A stretch of DNA of 64,000 bases from Actinophytocola sp963826035 (lineage in GTDB: Bacteria; Actinomycetota; Actinomycetes; Mycobacteriales; Pseudonocardiaceae): contig CAWGVZ010000016.1 of assembly GCA_963826035.1 (NCBI GenBank), positions 12,423 through 76,422 on the forward strand, written 5' to 3'. The position numbers were made by a program, and so were the translations under genes. Under the pieces are notes generated by a model. It was not told the DNA's origin. It saw only the letters and a program-made list of their open reading frames with translations, and did not search any database. Positions 36,924 through 46,031 of this stretch are shown here, piece by piece (position 1 is the first letter of the stretch; each line of letters opens with the position of its first letter).

Positions 36924-37736
36924 CTAGCTGGGCAGTCGGGCGTCGGCGAGCGGTTCGCCGGGGTTGTCGGCCGTACAGGTCGGCTCGACCACCACCAGCC
37001 GGAATCGACCGGGATCCGACCCTTCACCGGCGCCGAGCAGAGCCGCGACCCCTGGCTTGCCGTCGTAGGTGACCTGGCGGACCCCGAGCGGGTCACCGGC
37101 AGGGATGTCGAGTGCCTCCAGGCACGCGGCCAACCCTTCCTGGTTCTCCAGCGGGCCGTAGTCGTCCTCGCCGGTCAGTGCCCCGATCGCCGAGTTGAGG
37201 TTGTCGCCGTGCAGCGCGAGCGGCTGCTCGGGTGGTGCGGCGTCGTTGTTCGTATCGGTCTGCGCGGGCGGATCCTGTGCCTGCGGTGTGCCGCCGGTCG
37301 AGTCGTCCGGCACGACGACGACCGCGACCGCGATGGCGGCGGCCGCCGCTGCCAGCACGCCGGCACCCCAGCCGGCCAGCCGGTTACGCCGCTTCCTGGC
37401 CGCTGCCAGGTCGATCACCGGAGCCGACGGTTGCGCCGGCGGCTCCGCCGTGGCCACCCGACCACCGCTACGCATCTCCGCCTGCAGCGCGGCGTCCAGC
37501 TTGGCCGCGTACTGCGCCGGCATGGCCTCGACCGGTGCGTTGCCGAGCTGACCGAGGTCGGCCTGCACAGACGCGAGTGCGTCCAGCACGGCACGGGCCT
37601 CGGGATCGGCGTTCACCTGCGGCCACAACCGCGCTGACTCCGCCGGGTCGAGCGCGCCGGCATGGAGATCGGCAAGCACATCGACAGACCACGGTGGCCC
37701 TGGTGGGCCTCCCGTTCCCCTCGTGCTGTCTGTCAT
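36924..37736 (-). CDS. Anti-sigma-M factor, single-pass membrane protein, 270 aa
   Basis: An N-terminal cytoplasmic domain of about 115 residues (DVLADLHAGALDPAESARLW) binds the sigma factor. One transmembrane segment follows (WGAGVLAAAAAAIAVAVVVV, about residues 122 to 141), then an extracytoplasmic domain of about 125 residues. It overlaps sigM by ATGA, the usual sigma/anti-sigma coupling, and is the positional counterpart of M. tuberculosis Rv3912. Confidence 0.88.
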   Translation of the reverse strand: MTDSTRGTGGPPGPPWSVDVLADLHAGALDPAESARLWPQVNADPEARAVLDALASVQADLGQLGNAPVEAMPAQYAAKLDAALQAEMRSGGRVATAEPPAQPSAPVIDLAAARKRRNRLAGWGAGVLAAAAAAIAVAVVVVPDDSTGGTPQAQDPPAQTDTNNDAAPPEQPLALHGDNLNSAIGALTGEDDYGPLENQEGLAACLEALDIPAGDPLGVRQVTYDGKPGVAALLGAGEGSDPGRFRLVVVEPTCTADNPGEPLADARLPS

Positions 37737-38359
37737 CGTCCCTCCCAGCGGCGCCGTGCCGGCACGTCTCGCCCTTCAACTGCGCCACCTGGGACGTTCG
37801 CATCTGCATCGGGGTTCCGGAGATGCCCGAGAACTTTGGCCAGTTTGGCGCGACCCCGCGCACACCGGCTCTTCACCGTTCCCTCGGCGATGCCGAGCAT
37901 CTTCGCGGTCTCGGCCACCGAATAGCCCTCGACGTCGACGAGGACGATCGGTACCCGTTGGTCTTCGGAGAGCTGGCTGAGGGCGTTCTGCACCACCAGC
38001 TTCGTCTCCCGTTCGGACATGGAGTCACGGGTGGTAGCTGGTTCGCCGGGCCCGGTTTCCGGGAGCGGCACGGTCGGCCTGGCCTGCCGGCGGCGCACCC
38101 GGTCGAGGCAGGCGTTCACCACGATGCGATGTAGCCACGTGGTGACCTGCGACTCTGCCCGGAACGAGTGTGCAGCGCGGAACGCGGAGATGAACGCCTC
38201 CTGCAGCGCGTCCGAGGCTTCCTCGGGGTCACGCAGAGTACGCAGGGCGACGGCCCACATCCGGTCCCGATGCCGGCGGACCAACTCACCAAAGGCACGC
38301 GGGTCACCTGCGGCATGCGCCGCGATGAGGTCGGCGTCCGAGCTGGCAGCGGTGGTCAC
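37733..38359 (-). CDS. sigM: ECF sigma factor SigM, 208 aa
   Basis: Regions 2 and 4 of an ECF sigma factor are clear: DPEEASDALQEAFISAFRAA and LSEDQRVPIVLVDVEGYSVA with the HTH GIAEGTVKSRCARGRAKL. It is released from its membrane anti-sigma factor on envelope or redox stress. Position before rsm, trxB and trxA, and after the pseudokinase and murJ, matches the mycobacterial sigM locus. Confidence 0.92.
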   Translation of the reverse strand: MTTAASSDADLIAAHAAGDPRAFGELVRRHRDRMWAVALRTLRDPEEASDALQEAFISAFRAAHSFRAESQVTTWLHRIVVNACLDRVRRRQARPTVPLPETGPGEPATTRDSMSERETKLVVQNALSQLSEDQRVPIVLVDVEGYSVAETAKMLGIAEGTVKSRCARGRAKLAKVLGHLRNPDADANVPGGAVEGRDVPARRRWEGR

Positions 38360-38413
38360 GGATGGAGGATATCGGGCCGGTGACAGGCCGCCCCAGGTGT
38401 GGGCCGGGACACG

Positions 38414-39967
38414 CTACTGAGCCCGCACGAACTGGACCTCGGACAGCTCCGATTTGTTCCCTTCACCCAGTTGGGTGATCCACACCAGGATGTACTGCGA
38501 GGGTTCGGCGTTCGTCAGCTGGATCTCCGTGCGCCCGCCCTGCAGGGTCGCCTCGCCGATGACCGTGGTCTCCTCGATCGTCGGGTCGGGCGAGGGCGCC
38601 ACCCGGATCTGGACGATCGTGTCGGCGCTCGGCGACTCGATGGCGACCGTCGCGAACCGCACGGACTCGGCGAACGACGCCATGATCCCGATCCCCGGCT
38701 TGAGCGCGGGGAACGGCTGCTTGTAGGTGTCGGTCTTCCAGACGGTTTCCGGGTCGCCGTCGACCGCGTTGCTGACGCGGCGCGGGTTGTCGGGGGTGCC
38801 CTCGATGTTGAAGACCTGGACCTCGGCGGGCGCGATCGGCTCGGCCGCCTGGGGCGGGGGCTGCTCGGTGTCGTTGTTCTCGCCGGTCGGCTGGACCACC
38901 ACCGTGTTGCCGGGCGGACCGGAGTCGTCGCCGAAGAAGTCGATCAGCATCATGCCGACCCAGGCCAGTACGGCCACCGTGGCCACGGCGAGCGCGGTCA
39001 CGCCGATGGCGAGCTTGCGCCTGCGGTCCTTGTCCTGCACCGGCGGCCGGGTGGTCCACACGGGGCCCCCGAGACCATCGTCGTCGCCGGGCTGCGCGAC
39101 CGGCCGGAGCAACTCGGTCTCCTCGGCCGACCGGGCCGCCTCATCGAGCACGGACAGCAGGGTGGCGCTGGTGCGGATGCCGCCGATGGACGTGTCTTCC
39201 AGGCTGCGCACGGCGACCGTGGCCAGCCCCGGCGGCACATGTCCGTTGAGCACGTGCGGCGGCACGATCGTGCCGTCCGGCGCGATGGGTGCGGCGGGGA
39301 TGCCCTCCGGCCCGCCCGGCAGCGGCCACCGCCCGGTGAGCAGCAGGTACAGGATCGCGCCGAGGCCTTTTACGTCGTCGCGCAGCTCGGCCTTCGGCAG
39401 CGGCCCGGGGAACGCCAGCCGCAGCGCGCCCTCGGGGGTGACCCGGATCCGCTGCGGGTGGTCGACGCCGAGCACCAGGCCGGCGCTGTGGGCGCGCTCG
39501 ACCGCGGCGGCCAGCGGCTCCAGCAGGCGGGCCGCGTTGGCCGCGGGCAGCGGATGCTCGGAGATCACGTCCACCAGGTCGGTGCCGGCCGACCAGTCGG
39601 CCACCACGATGCCGAGCAGTCCCTCACCGGACGAGACGCCGTTGCCCAGGCTCAGCACGTCGAGCACCCTGGCCATGCCCGGGTGGGTGAAGCGGGCGGC
39701 GTGAGCGGCGCGTTCCAGCGTGCGCCGCGCGTCGGCCGCCCGGTCGGTGTGCTCGGCGTCCCCGATGAGCACGGTCAACGCCACGTCCCGGCGCAGCTGG
39801 CCGTCGCGGGCGCGCCACAGGTGTGCGTCGGCTCGCTGGTCGACGCCGAACTGGGCGAGCAGGCGGTAGCGCCCGTCGCCGATCACGGCTCCGGGCAGCA
39901 GGAAACCGTCCCCGACACCGCCGGGGGTCAACTCGCCGGTCACCGACTCGGTTCGTCTCGTGGTCAC
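38414..39967 (-). CDS. Membrane pseudokinase with extracellular discoidin-like domain, 517 aa
   Basis: Residues about 30 to 280 form a kinase fold (GDGRYRLLAQFG through LLLTGRWPLPG) that lacks catalytic residues. The strand-3 Lys is replaced (RDVALTVLI), the HRD motif is GVD and the DFG motif is AFP. A transmembrane segment (LAIGVTALAVATVAVLAWVG) and an extracellular F5/8-type C-like domain follow (SNAVDGDPETVWKTD). In M. tuberculosis the same domains are the C-terminal part of MviN/Rv3910; the phosphorylated pseudokinase recruits FhaA to restrain MurJ. Start GTG at 39967 has GGGGAGA upstream. Confidence 0.85.
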   Translation of the reverse strand: MTTRRTESVTGELTPGGVGDGFLLPGAVIGDGRYRLLAQFGVDQRADAHLWRARDGQLRRDVALTVLIGDAEHTDRAADARRTLERAAHAARFTHPGMARVLDVLSLGNGVSSGEGLLGIVVADWSAGTDLVDVISEHPLPAANAARLLEPLAAAVERAHSAGLVLGVDHPQRIRVTPEGALRLAFPGPLPKAELRDDVKGLGAILYLLLTGRWPLPGGPEGIPAAPIAPDGTIVPPHVLNGHVPPGLATVAVRSLEDTSIGGIRTSATLLSVLDEAARSAEETELLRPVAQPGDDDGLGGPVWTTRPPVQDKDRRRKLAIGVTALAVATVAVLAWVGMMLIDFFGDDSGPPGNTVVVQPTGENNDTEQPPPQAAEPIAPAEVQVFNIEGTPDNPRRVSNAVDGDPETVWKTDTYKQPFPALKPGIGIMASFAESVRFATVAIESPSADTIVQIRVAPSPDPTIEETTVIGEATLQGGRTEIQLTNAEPSQYILVWITQLGEGNKSELSEVQFVRAQ

Positions 39968-40078
39968 TGCACTCTCCCCGCCAGCGCCCAAGCGCGAGCG
40001 CGCGCGACGGCTACTCCGGTGTTCTGCCGATCGGAACGAGCCTACGTGAACCAGGCCCTGATCTGCGCGTCGTCGAGG

Positions 40079-41761
40079 TCAGCCGCGACGCACCAGTCGG
40101 GTGATTCGTCGAACGGCGGGCTCCAGTTCCGGCACCTTGAACAGGACCATCAGGCCTCCGGCCACCACGATGGTGATCAGGCTCTGGGGCACGAGCATCA
40201 CCCACGCGGTGAGCTTGGCGCTGGCGCCGTCCCCCATCACCAGCTTGATGAGCAGGCCTAACCCGAAGGCCACGAGGACGCCGGCGCACCCGGCGGTCAC
40301 CGACTGCACGATCACCCGGACCACCCGCATGCTCTGCAGCCGTCCGAGCCGCACCCACAGCCACATCTGGCCGACCACCGCGCCCACGATGTAGGTCAGC
40401 GCGTGGACCAGCATCACGCCGATGACCACGTCCTCCGGACTCAGCCGCGCGGCGCTCAGGAACAGCAGCGGGATTTTCACGGCGGTCATCATCGCCATGA
40501 TCAACGTGGGCGTCCTGGTGTCCTTCATGGCGTAGAACACCCGCATCTGAAGCATGACCAGCGTGAACGGCAGGATGCCGAACGCGGAGAACGCCAGTGC
40601 CTCGCCGAGCCGCTGCCCCGTCTCGACCGGCGTGGCGCCGTTCGCGAACAGTGCGATGCCCAGGACGGGCCCACAGATCGTGAGTGCCGCGCTGATCGGC
40701 ACCAACATGACCGTGCACAGCCGGCTGCCGAGCGACAGGTCCCCGATCAGCTTGGTCGTGTCACCGTCGGCCGCCGACCGGCTCAGCCTCGGCATGATGG
40801 CCGTGAGCAGCGATACCCCGATGACGCCGTAGGGCAGCTGGAACAGCAGCCAGGCGTTCGAGTAGATCGACATACCGCCGGTCGCACCGGCCGTCAGCAC
40901 GCGGGTGGTGAAGATCATCCCGAGTTGGCTGATCATCGTGTAGGTCAGGAGCCACGCGGCGAGCCCGCCGAACTCGCGCAGCCGGGCGTCCAGACCCCAG
41001 TTCCAGCGGAACCGGAAGCCGATCCGGCGCAGCGCCGGCAACAGGATGAACGCCTGCACGGCGATGCCGAGCGTCACGCCGATGCCGAGCGTCAGCAGCT
41101 TCGCGTCGCCCATTCGCACGGGGTTGAGCGAGATCTCGCCGGGCATCATCGCGTACACGCCCAGGGTCAGCATGACGATCACGTTGTTCGCCACCGGCGC
41201 CCAGGCGGTGGGCCCGAAGATGTGCTTGGCCTGCAGGATGGCCGAGAGGATGGCGAACAGGCCGTAGAAGATGATCTCCGGCAGGAGCAGGTACGCGAAG
41301 GCCGTCGCCAGCTGCGGGTTGGCCTCCCCGGTGGAGCCGTCCATGTAGAGCCGGGTGAACAGCGGCGCCAGCGCCACCGCCACCACCGTGCCGACCATCA
41401 GCAGGGTCATGGCCACGGTCAGCAGCCGCTGCGTGTAGGCGAGCCCGCCGTCCGGGTCGTCCTGCGCGCGGACCAGGAGCGGGACCACCACGCTCGCCAG
41501 CACACCGCCGAGCAGCAGCTCGTAGACGATGTTCGGCAGCGTGTTGGCCACGGTGAACGAGTCGTTGATGGTGGCGAGGCCGACCACCCAGGCGAGGATC
41601 ACCTTCCAGGCGAACCCGGTGATCCGGCTGACGAGCGTGGCGATCGCCATCGAGCCACTCGCTCGCGCGAGCGATGGCTGCGCCGGCTGCTCGGCTCGTT
41701 TACCCACGACTGCAGATTGTGTACCCGAGGCACTCCGGGTAGGACCGCCGCTACGCGTCAA
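40079..41761 (-). CDS. murJ: Lipid II flippase MurJ, 560 aa
   Basis: A multi-pass MOP-superfamily protein that flips lipid II. About 14 hydrophobic segments are present, with SMAIATLVSRITGFAWKVIL, NTLPNIVYELLLGGVLASVV and FYAMKDTRTPTLIMA as family landmarks. It ends soon after the last membrane segments (ELEPAVRRITRLVRRG), so the pseudokinase tail of mycobacterial MviN is absent here and encoded by the next gene. The TTG start overlaps the DUF6049 gene; GTG at 41707 is an alternative. Confidence 0.93.
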   Translation of the reverse strand: MTRSGGPTRSASGTQSAVVGKRAEQPAQPSLARASGSMAIATLVSRITGFAWKVILAWVVGLATINDSFTVANTLPNIVYELLLGGVLASVVVPLLVRAQDDPDGGLAYTQRLLTVAMTLLMVGTVVAVALAPLFTRLYMDGSTGEANPQLATAFAYLLLPEIIFYGLFAILSAILQAKHIFGPTAWAPVANNVIVMLTLGVYAMMPGEISLNPVRMGDAKLLTLGIGVTLGIAVQAFILLPALRRIGFRFRWNWGLDARLREFGGLAAWLLTYTMISQLGMIFTTRVLTAGATGGMSIYSNAWLLFQLPYGVIGVSLLTAIMPRLSRSAADGDTTKLIGDLSLGSRLCTVMLVPISAALTICGPVLGIALFANGATPVETGQRLGEALAFSAFGILPFTLVMLQMRVFYAMKDTRTPTLIMAMMTAVKIPLLFLSAARLSPEDVVIGVMLVHALTYIVGAVVGQMWLWVRLGRLQSMRVVRVIVQSVTAGCAGVLVAFGLGLLIKLVMGDGASAKLTAWVMLVPQSLITIVVAGGLMVLFKVPELEPAVRRITRLVRRG

Positions 41762-43961
41762 CGCCGCCCTCGCCGTTCACTCCGGCCTTCGCGGCCCGGA
41801 TCCTGCGGATGATTCGCACGACGACCAGCAGCACGAGCAGACCGCCCGCCGTCCCGGTGACGGCGACGGTGATGATGCCGTACGTGGTGGAGTTCAGTTC
41901 GAGCCGCGCGGTGTCGCCGAGCGGGGTGCCGCCGGGGGTCGACAGGCGAGCGTCGACCGTGAACCGGCCGGCCCGGATCACCTCGGCCGGGATGTACCGG
42001 CTGATGGCGCTGCCCGGCGGGACCTCGAACGGCGGGTAGGGCTCGGGGCGCAGGCCGGCGGGCGGAACGAGGTTGACCCGCACCTCGATGGTGACCGGCA
42101 GGCCGTTGGAGATGCTGATGGGGATGGGGCTGTCGCCGGACGCGAGCGACAGGGGCCGCCCGGGGTTGATCACGGTCACGAGGTTGCGCAGCCCATCGAG
42201 CTGGTCGTCCACGTGGTCGACCCAGTCGGCCGCCCGTTCCTCGTTCCCGCGCCAGGCGGTCGACGTGGCACGCAGCAGCCCGTCATGCAGCGGGGCGAGC
42301 AGCGCGTACGGGTCGACGTTGTTCGTCGAGTCGGCGTGCATGGCCAGCAGCAGGTCGCGGGTGACCGCGTTGATCCCGGACACCTCGGTGGTGACGGTCG
42401 GGGGGATCTCCTCGGCGCTGTCCTGGGCCGTGTACCCCAAGCCGCTCGCCGTCCCCCGGTCCTCCTCGGCCACCGACTCGAGCAGCGCCCTCGGCGTCAT
42501 GAACCGGGTCTCGAGCAGCTGCTTCGCCATGTCGAGGAACAGGACCAGCTCGTTCGTCGGCGCCGACCACCGACGCGGCGGAGCCACCAGCACCTGGTCG
42601 GTCCCGTTTTCCTCGGCACCGCCGGCGAACGCCGCGCGGTAGGTGAGCGCGGCCAGCCCGTTCTGGACGGCGTCCTCCTGGTCGGGGCCGCCCTCCGTGC
42701 GGGGCGCCGAGGGGCCGGCGAGCGCGTCGGACACGAGCGAGTCGATGGGCAGGGCCTTGATCGGGTTGGCCGTCTGCGTGCCGTTCACCAGGTACGGCGC
42801 GTCGCCGTTGATGTCCTGGATGTGGGTGGGGCTGGCGAGCACGGAGGTCGGGCCGAGGCTCGCGAGGTCGACGAGCGTGCGCGGGTCGAAGGTGCCGCCG
42901 GCCGGCCAGAAGATCTCCTTCGCCGGCTTCACGGGCTCCAACTGCTCGGCCACGATCGACGAACCGGCGAGCGCCAGCTGCGCCAGGTCGACCGCGCCGG
43001 ACCGGGACAGGGCCACCAGGTCGGCGTCGGCGTAGGGCACGGCGATCACGCACTGGCCCCTCGTCAGGTCGCGGACCCTGGTCAGCCAGTCGGTGGCGGC
43101 CGCGGCGCCCTTGCCGGCCACCAGCTGGCCGTTGGACGCGCGTACCCGGTAGCCGTTGGCCATGGCGGCGACCGTCGCAAGCAGGTCGGGATCGACGGCG
43201 AAGCACAGCGACCGCATGAGCGACGCGTTGGCCGACGTCGAACCGGTCGACGTGACCCTGTGCACGGAGTTGACCAGACCGAACAGCCGGCCGCCGACCG
43301 CGAGGGAGTCGGCGAGCTCGTCGTCGGCCAGCACCACCTGTCCGTCGGTGGTGGGCAGCCGGCGCGGCTCGGTGTCGAGCAGGGGCCACAGCATGGTCAG
43401 GCCGGGCGGCGTCGGGTCCGGGGTGGTCGGTTCTCCGCCGGGCAGAGCCAGCACCGGCAGCGGTATGGCCACCGCGGCGAGACGGGCCTGGCCGCCGTAG
43501 TCCGGCAGGCCGTTCACGTTCACGAGCAGCGGGTAGACGCCCGGCTCGGTCAGCTGCAGCGACTCCTCGCCGGTGATCGGCACGGTGATCGTCACGGGGG
43601 CGCTGTCGCCGCGGTCGAGCCGGTCGGCCACCTTGACGAACGGGGAACCGCCGGAGTCGGTCGCCTGGTTCTGCACGTCGCGCAGCTCGCGGTCACTGGT
43701 GACCGCCTCACCGCGCTGAAGTCGCACCTGCACGTCGTCGATGTGCCGGTCGCCCGTGTTGGTGACCTTCCCGGTCACCGTGATGTGCTCGGTGGTCGCG
43801 GTGACCACTCTCGGCTCGAGTGAGTCGACCTCCAGCTCGAGCAGCGTCTGCGCGCCGGGAACCGGCTGCACGGGCTGCCCGAGAGGGACGGCACCCGCGA
43901 TTGGGGCCATGCCCACGAACGCGGCAGCGACCACAGCCGTGATCGCCTTCCACCTGGTCAC
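41751..43961 (-). CDS. DUF6049 secreted/membrane-anchored protein, 736 aa
   Basis: An N-terminal signal peptide (WKAITAVVAAAFVGMAPIAG), a large extracytoplasmic region and a C-terminal transmembrane anchor (ITVAVTGTAGGLLVLLVVVR) with a basic tail define the protein. It is the counterpart of Rv3909 between mutT4 and mviN. Its role is unknown, but conserved linkage to murJ suggests a task in peptidoglycan synthesis. The GTG start directly follows the nudix stop. Confidence 0.85.
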   Translation of the reverse strand: MTRWKAITAVVAAAFVGMAPIAGAVPLGQPVQPVPGAQTLLELEVDSLEPRVVTATTEHITVTGKVTNTGDRHIDDVQVRLQRGEAVTSDRELRDVQNQATDSGGSPFVKVADRLDRGDSAPVTITVPITGEESLQLTEPGVYPLLVNVNGLPDYGGQARLAAVAIPLPVLALPGGEPTTPDPTPPGLTMLWPLLDTEPRRLPTTDGQVVLADDELADSLAVGGRLFGLVNSVHRVTSTGSTSANASLMRSLCFAVDPDLLATVAAMANGYRVRASNGQLVAGKGAAAATDWLTRVRDLTRGQCVIAVPYADADLVALSRSGAVDLAQLALAGSSIVAEQLEPVKPAKEIFWPAGGTFDPRTLVDLASLGPTSVLASPTHIQDINGDAPYLVNGTQTANPIKALPIDSLVSDALAGPSAPRTEGGPDQEDAVQNGLAALTYRAAFAGGAEENGTDQVLVAPPRRWSAPTNELVLFLDMAKQLLETRFMTPRALLESVAEEDRGTASGLGYTAQDSAEEIPPTVTTEVSGINAVTRDLLLAMHADSTNNVDPYALLAPLHDGLLRATSTAWRGNEERAADWVDHVDDQLDGLRNLVTVINPGRPLSLASGDSPIPISISNGLPVTIEVRVNLVPPAGLRPEPYPPFEVPPGSAISRYIPAEVIRAGRFTVDARLSTPGGTPLGDTARLELNSTTYGIITVAVTGTAGGLLVLLVVVRIIRRIRAAKAGVNGEGGVDA

Positions 43962-44510
43962 TCAGCCCCCGTCCGCCTTTGCCGGCAGGTCGTCGGCACC
44001 ACCATCCGCCTCGCCGCGCCCGACGGCCAGGAGGTCGAGAGCCTTGGCCACGAGGCGACGCTCGTCAGCGTAGGCAAGTCGCTCCTCCAACTCGTCCAGG
44101 GCGAACCAGGCGACCTCGGTCACCTCGACGTCCTCGTCCGAGAGTTCGCCGCCGCGCTCCTCCATGAGGAAGTGGTGCACGGTCTTGTGAATCCGGCGGC
44201 GTTCCGCGACGAACCAGTAGTCGATGGTGCCGAGCGGACGAATTATCTCGCCCACGATGCCGGTCTCCTCGCCGACCTCCCGAACGGCCGTCTGCTCGGC
44301 GGTCTCACCCTCTTCTATGTGGCCTTTCGGCAACGACCACAGCAGTCGGCCCCGGCGGTCGAGCCGGCCGATGAGCACGACCTTGTCCCGGTCGATGCTG
44401 ATGACTACACCGCCGGCGGAGGTCTCGTCGACCGCCGCCATCCGACGCCCGCGTCTGCGTCCGCGACGCCCTGACCGGGCGCCACGTGACCTGCCTGACG
44501 ACGAGGGCAT
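43962..44510 (-). CDS. mutT4: NUDIX hydrolase (MutT4-like), 182 aa
   Basis: The NUDIX box is complete: GHIEEGETAEQTAVREVGEE. A basic N-terminus (RSGRRGRRRGRR) precedes the domain (TSAGGVVISIDRDKVVLIGR). In mycobacteria this gene, Rv3908, lies divergent from pcnA, exactly as here. The substrate, possibly a damaged nucleotide or diadenosine phosphate, is not defined. The ATG at 44510 is chosen; the frame extends further only as a shadow of pcnA. Confidence 0.9.
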   Translation of the reverse strand: MPSSSGRSRGARSGRRGRRRGRRMAAVDETSAGGVVISIDRDKVVLIGRLDRRGRLLWSLPKGHIEEGETAEQTAVREVGEETGIVGEIIRPLGTIDYWFVAERRRIHKTVHHFLMEERGGELSDEDVEVTEVAWFALDELEERLAYADERRLVAKALDLLAVGRGEADGGADDLPAKADGG

Positions 44511-44630
44511 GTCCGCGATCGTAGTGTGGACCCGGCCGTAAGGTCGGCAAACGGACCTGCCGCCGGCCGGGTGGCGCATGACGCCCAGATACCCTCGTTT
44601 CCCGTGTCTCACCATGTTGTGGAGGAAAGG

Positions 44631-46031
44631 GTGCGCTTCCCGGTCGCCGAGGAGCTGGCCGAACGCTTCGCCGACGCCGGTCATCAGCTCTATCTGGTCG
44701 GTGGCAGCGTGCGTGACGCGCTGCTCGACCGGTTGGGCACCGACCTGGACTTCGCCACCGACGCGCGCCCGGAACAGGTGCGCAAGCTGGTCACCGGCTG
44801 GGCGGACGCCATCTGGGACACGGGCATCGCCTTCGGCACGATCGGTGCCACCAAGCGCGGGGCCACGTGCGAGATCACGACCTTCCGGTCGGACGCCTAC
44901 GACCGGCAGAGCCGCAACCCCGCGGTGAAGTTCGGCCAGTCGATCGAGGAAGACCTGGTCAGGCGCGATTTCACGGTCAACGCCATGGCGATCGACTTGT
45001 CGACAAGGCGATTTGTCGACCCTCATGACGGCCGGGGCGCGCTGGCCCAGCGGCTGCTGGACACGCCGGCCACGCCACAGGAGTCCTTTGCCGACGACCC
45101 GCTGCGGATGATGCGTGCCGCCCGGTTCGTCAGCCAGCTCGGCTTCATCCCCGCGCCCCGTGTGCTCGACGCGATCGGCGAGATGAACGGCGAGATCAAC
45201 CGGATCACGGCCGAGCGGATCCAGGCCGAGCTGTCCAAGCTGCTGTGCGGCGCGGAGCCGCGCCGCGGCATCGAGCTGCTGGTCGACACGGGGCTGGCCG
45301 ACCATGTGCTGCCCGAGCTGCCGGCCATGCGCCTGGAGATCGACGAGCACCACCAGCACAAGGACGTCTACCAGCATTCCCTGGTCGTGCTCGACCAGGC
45401 GATCGAGCTCGAGGAGCCGGACAGCGAACCGGACCTCGTGCTGCGTCTGGCCGCACTGCTGCACGACATCGGCAAGCCGGCCACCCGCAGGTTCATCGAG
45501 GGCGGCGGCGTGAGCTTCCACCACCACGAGGTGGTTGGCGCGAAGATGACTCGCAAGCGTTTGCGCACGCTGCGGTACTCGAAGGAGATCATCGAGGACG
45601 TCGCCCAGCTGGTGTACCTCCACCTGCGGTTCCACGGCTACGGCAAGGGCGAGTGGACCGACTCGGCCGTGCGTCGCTACGTCACCGACGCCGGTCCCCT
45701 GCTGTCCCGGCTGCACAAGCTGGTGCGCGCCGACTGCACCACCCGCAACCGTCGCAAGGCGGCCGCGCTGCAGCGCACCTACGACGGGCTCGAGGAGCGG
45801 ATCGCGCGGATCGCTGCCGAGGAGAACCTGGCGAAGGTGCGCCCGGACCTCGACGGCAACGAGATCATGAAGCTGCTCGGTCTCCCGCCGGGTCCGCTGG
45901 TCGGCAAGGCGTGGCGCTACCTGAAGGAGCTGCGCCTCGACCGGGGTCCGCTGGACCACGACGAGGCGATCGCCGAGCTGCGCAAGTGGGCCGAGGCAGA
46001 GGGCGTCACGCCGCCCGGCCCCGCCGGGTGA
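44631..46031 (+). CDS. pcnA: CCA-adding tRNA nucleotidyltransferase, 466 aa
   Basis: The class II nucleotidyltransferase head is clear (YLVGGSVRDALLDRLGTDLD), with the RRDFTVNAMAID motif and the HD domain (HHQHKDVYQHSLVVLD, LLHDIGKPATR). The enzyme adds CCA to tRNA 3' ends, needed here because the tRNA-Ile gene lacks CCA. I chose GTG at 44631, 5 bases after GGAGGAAAGG; GTG at 44604 is possible. The 3' end overlaps the converging MFS gene by 26 bases. Confidence 0.93.
   Translation: MRFPVAEELAERFADAGHQLYLVGGSVRDALLDRLGTDLDFATDARPEQVRKLVTGWADAIWDTGIAFGTIGATKRGATCEITTFRSDAYDRQSRNPAVKFGQSIEEDLVRRDFTVNAMAIDLSTRRFVDPHDGRGALAQRLLDTPATPQESFADDPLRMMRAARFVSQLGFIPAPRVLDAIGEMNGEINRITAERIQAELSKLLCGAEPRRGIELLVDTGLADHVLPELPAMRLEIDEHHQHKDVYQHSLVVLDQAIELEEPDSEPDLVLRLAALLHDIGKPATRRFIEGGGVSFHHHEVVGAKMTRKRLRTLRYSKEIIEDVAQLVYLHLRFHGYGKGEWTDSAVRRYVTDAGPLLSRLHKLVRADCTTRNRRKAAALQRTYDGLEERIARIAAEENLAKVRPDLDGNEIMKLLGLPPGPLVGKAWRYLKELRLDRGPLDHDEAIAELRKWAEAEGVTPPGPAG

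Noticed and set aside
44511..45959. N-terminal extension of the nudix gene by over 480 residues
   Set aside because: The extension is antisense to pcnA; the nudix domain and its ATG at 44510 are sufficient.
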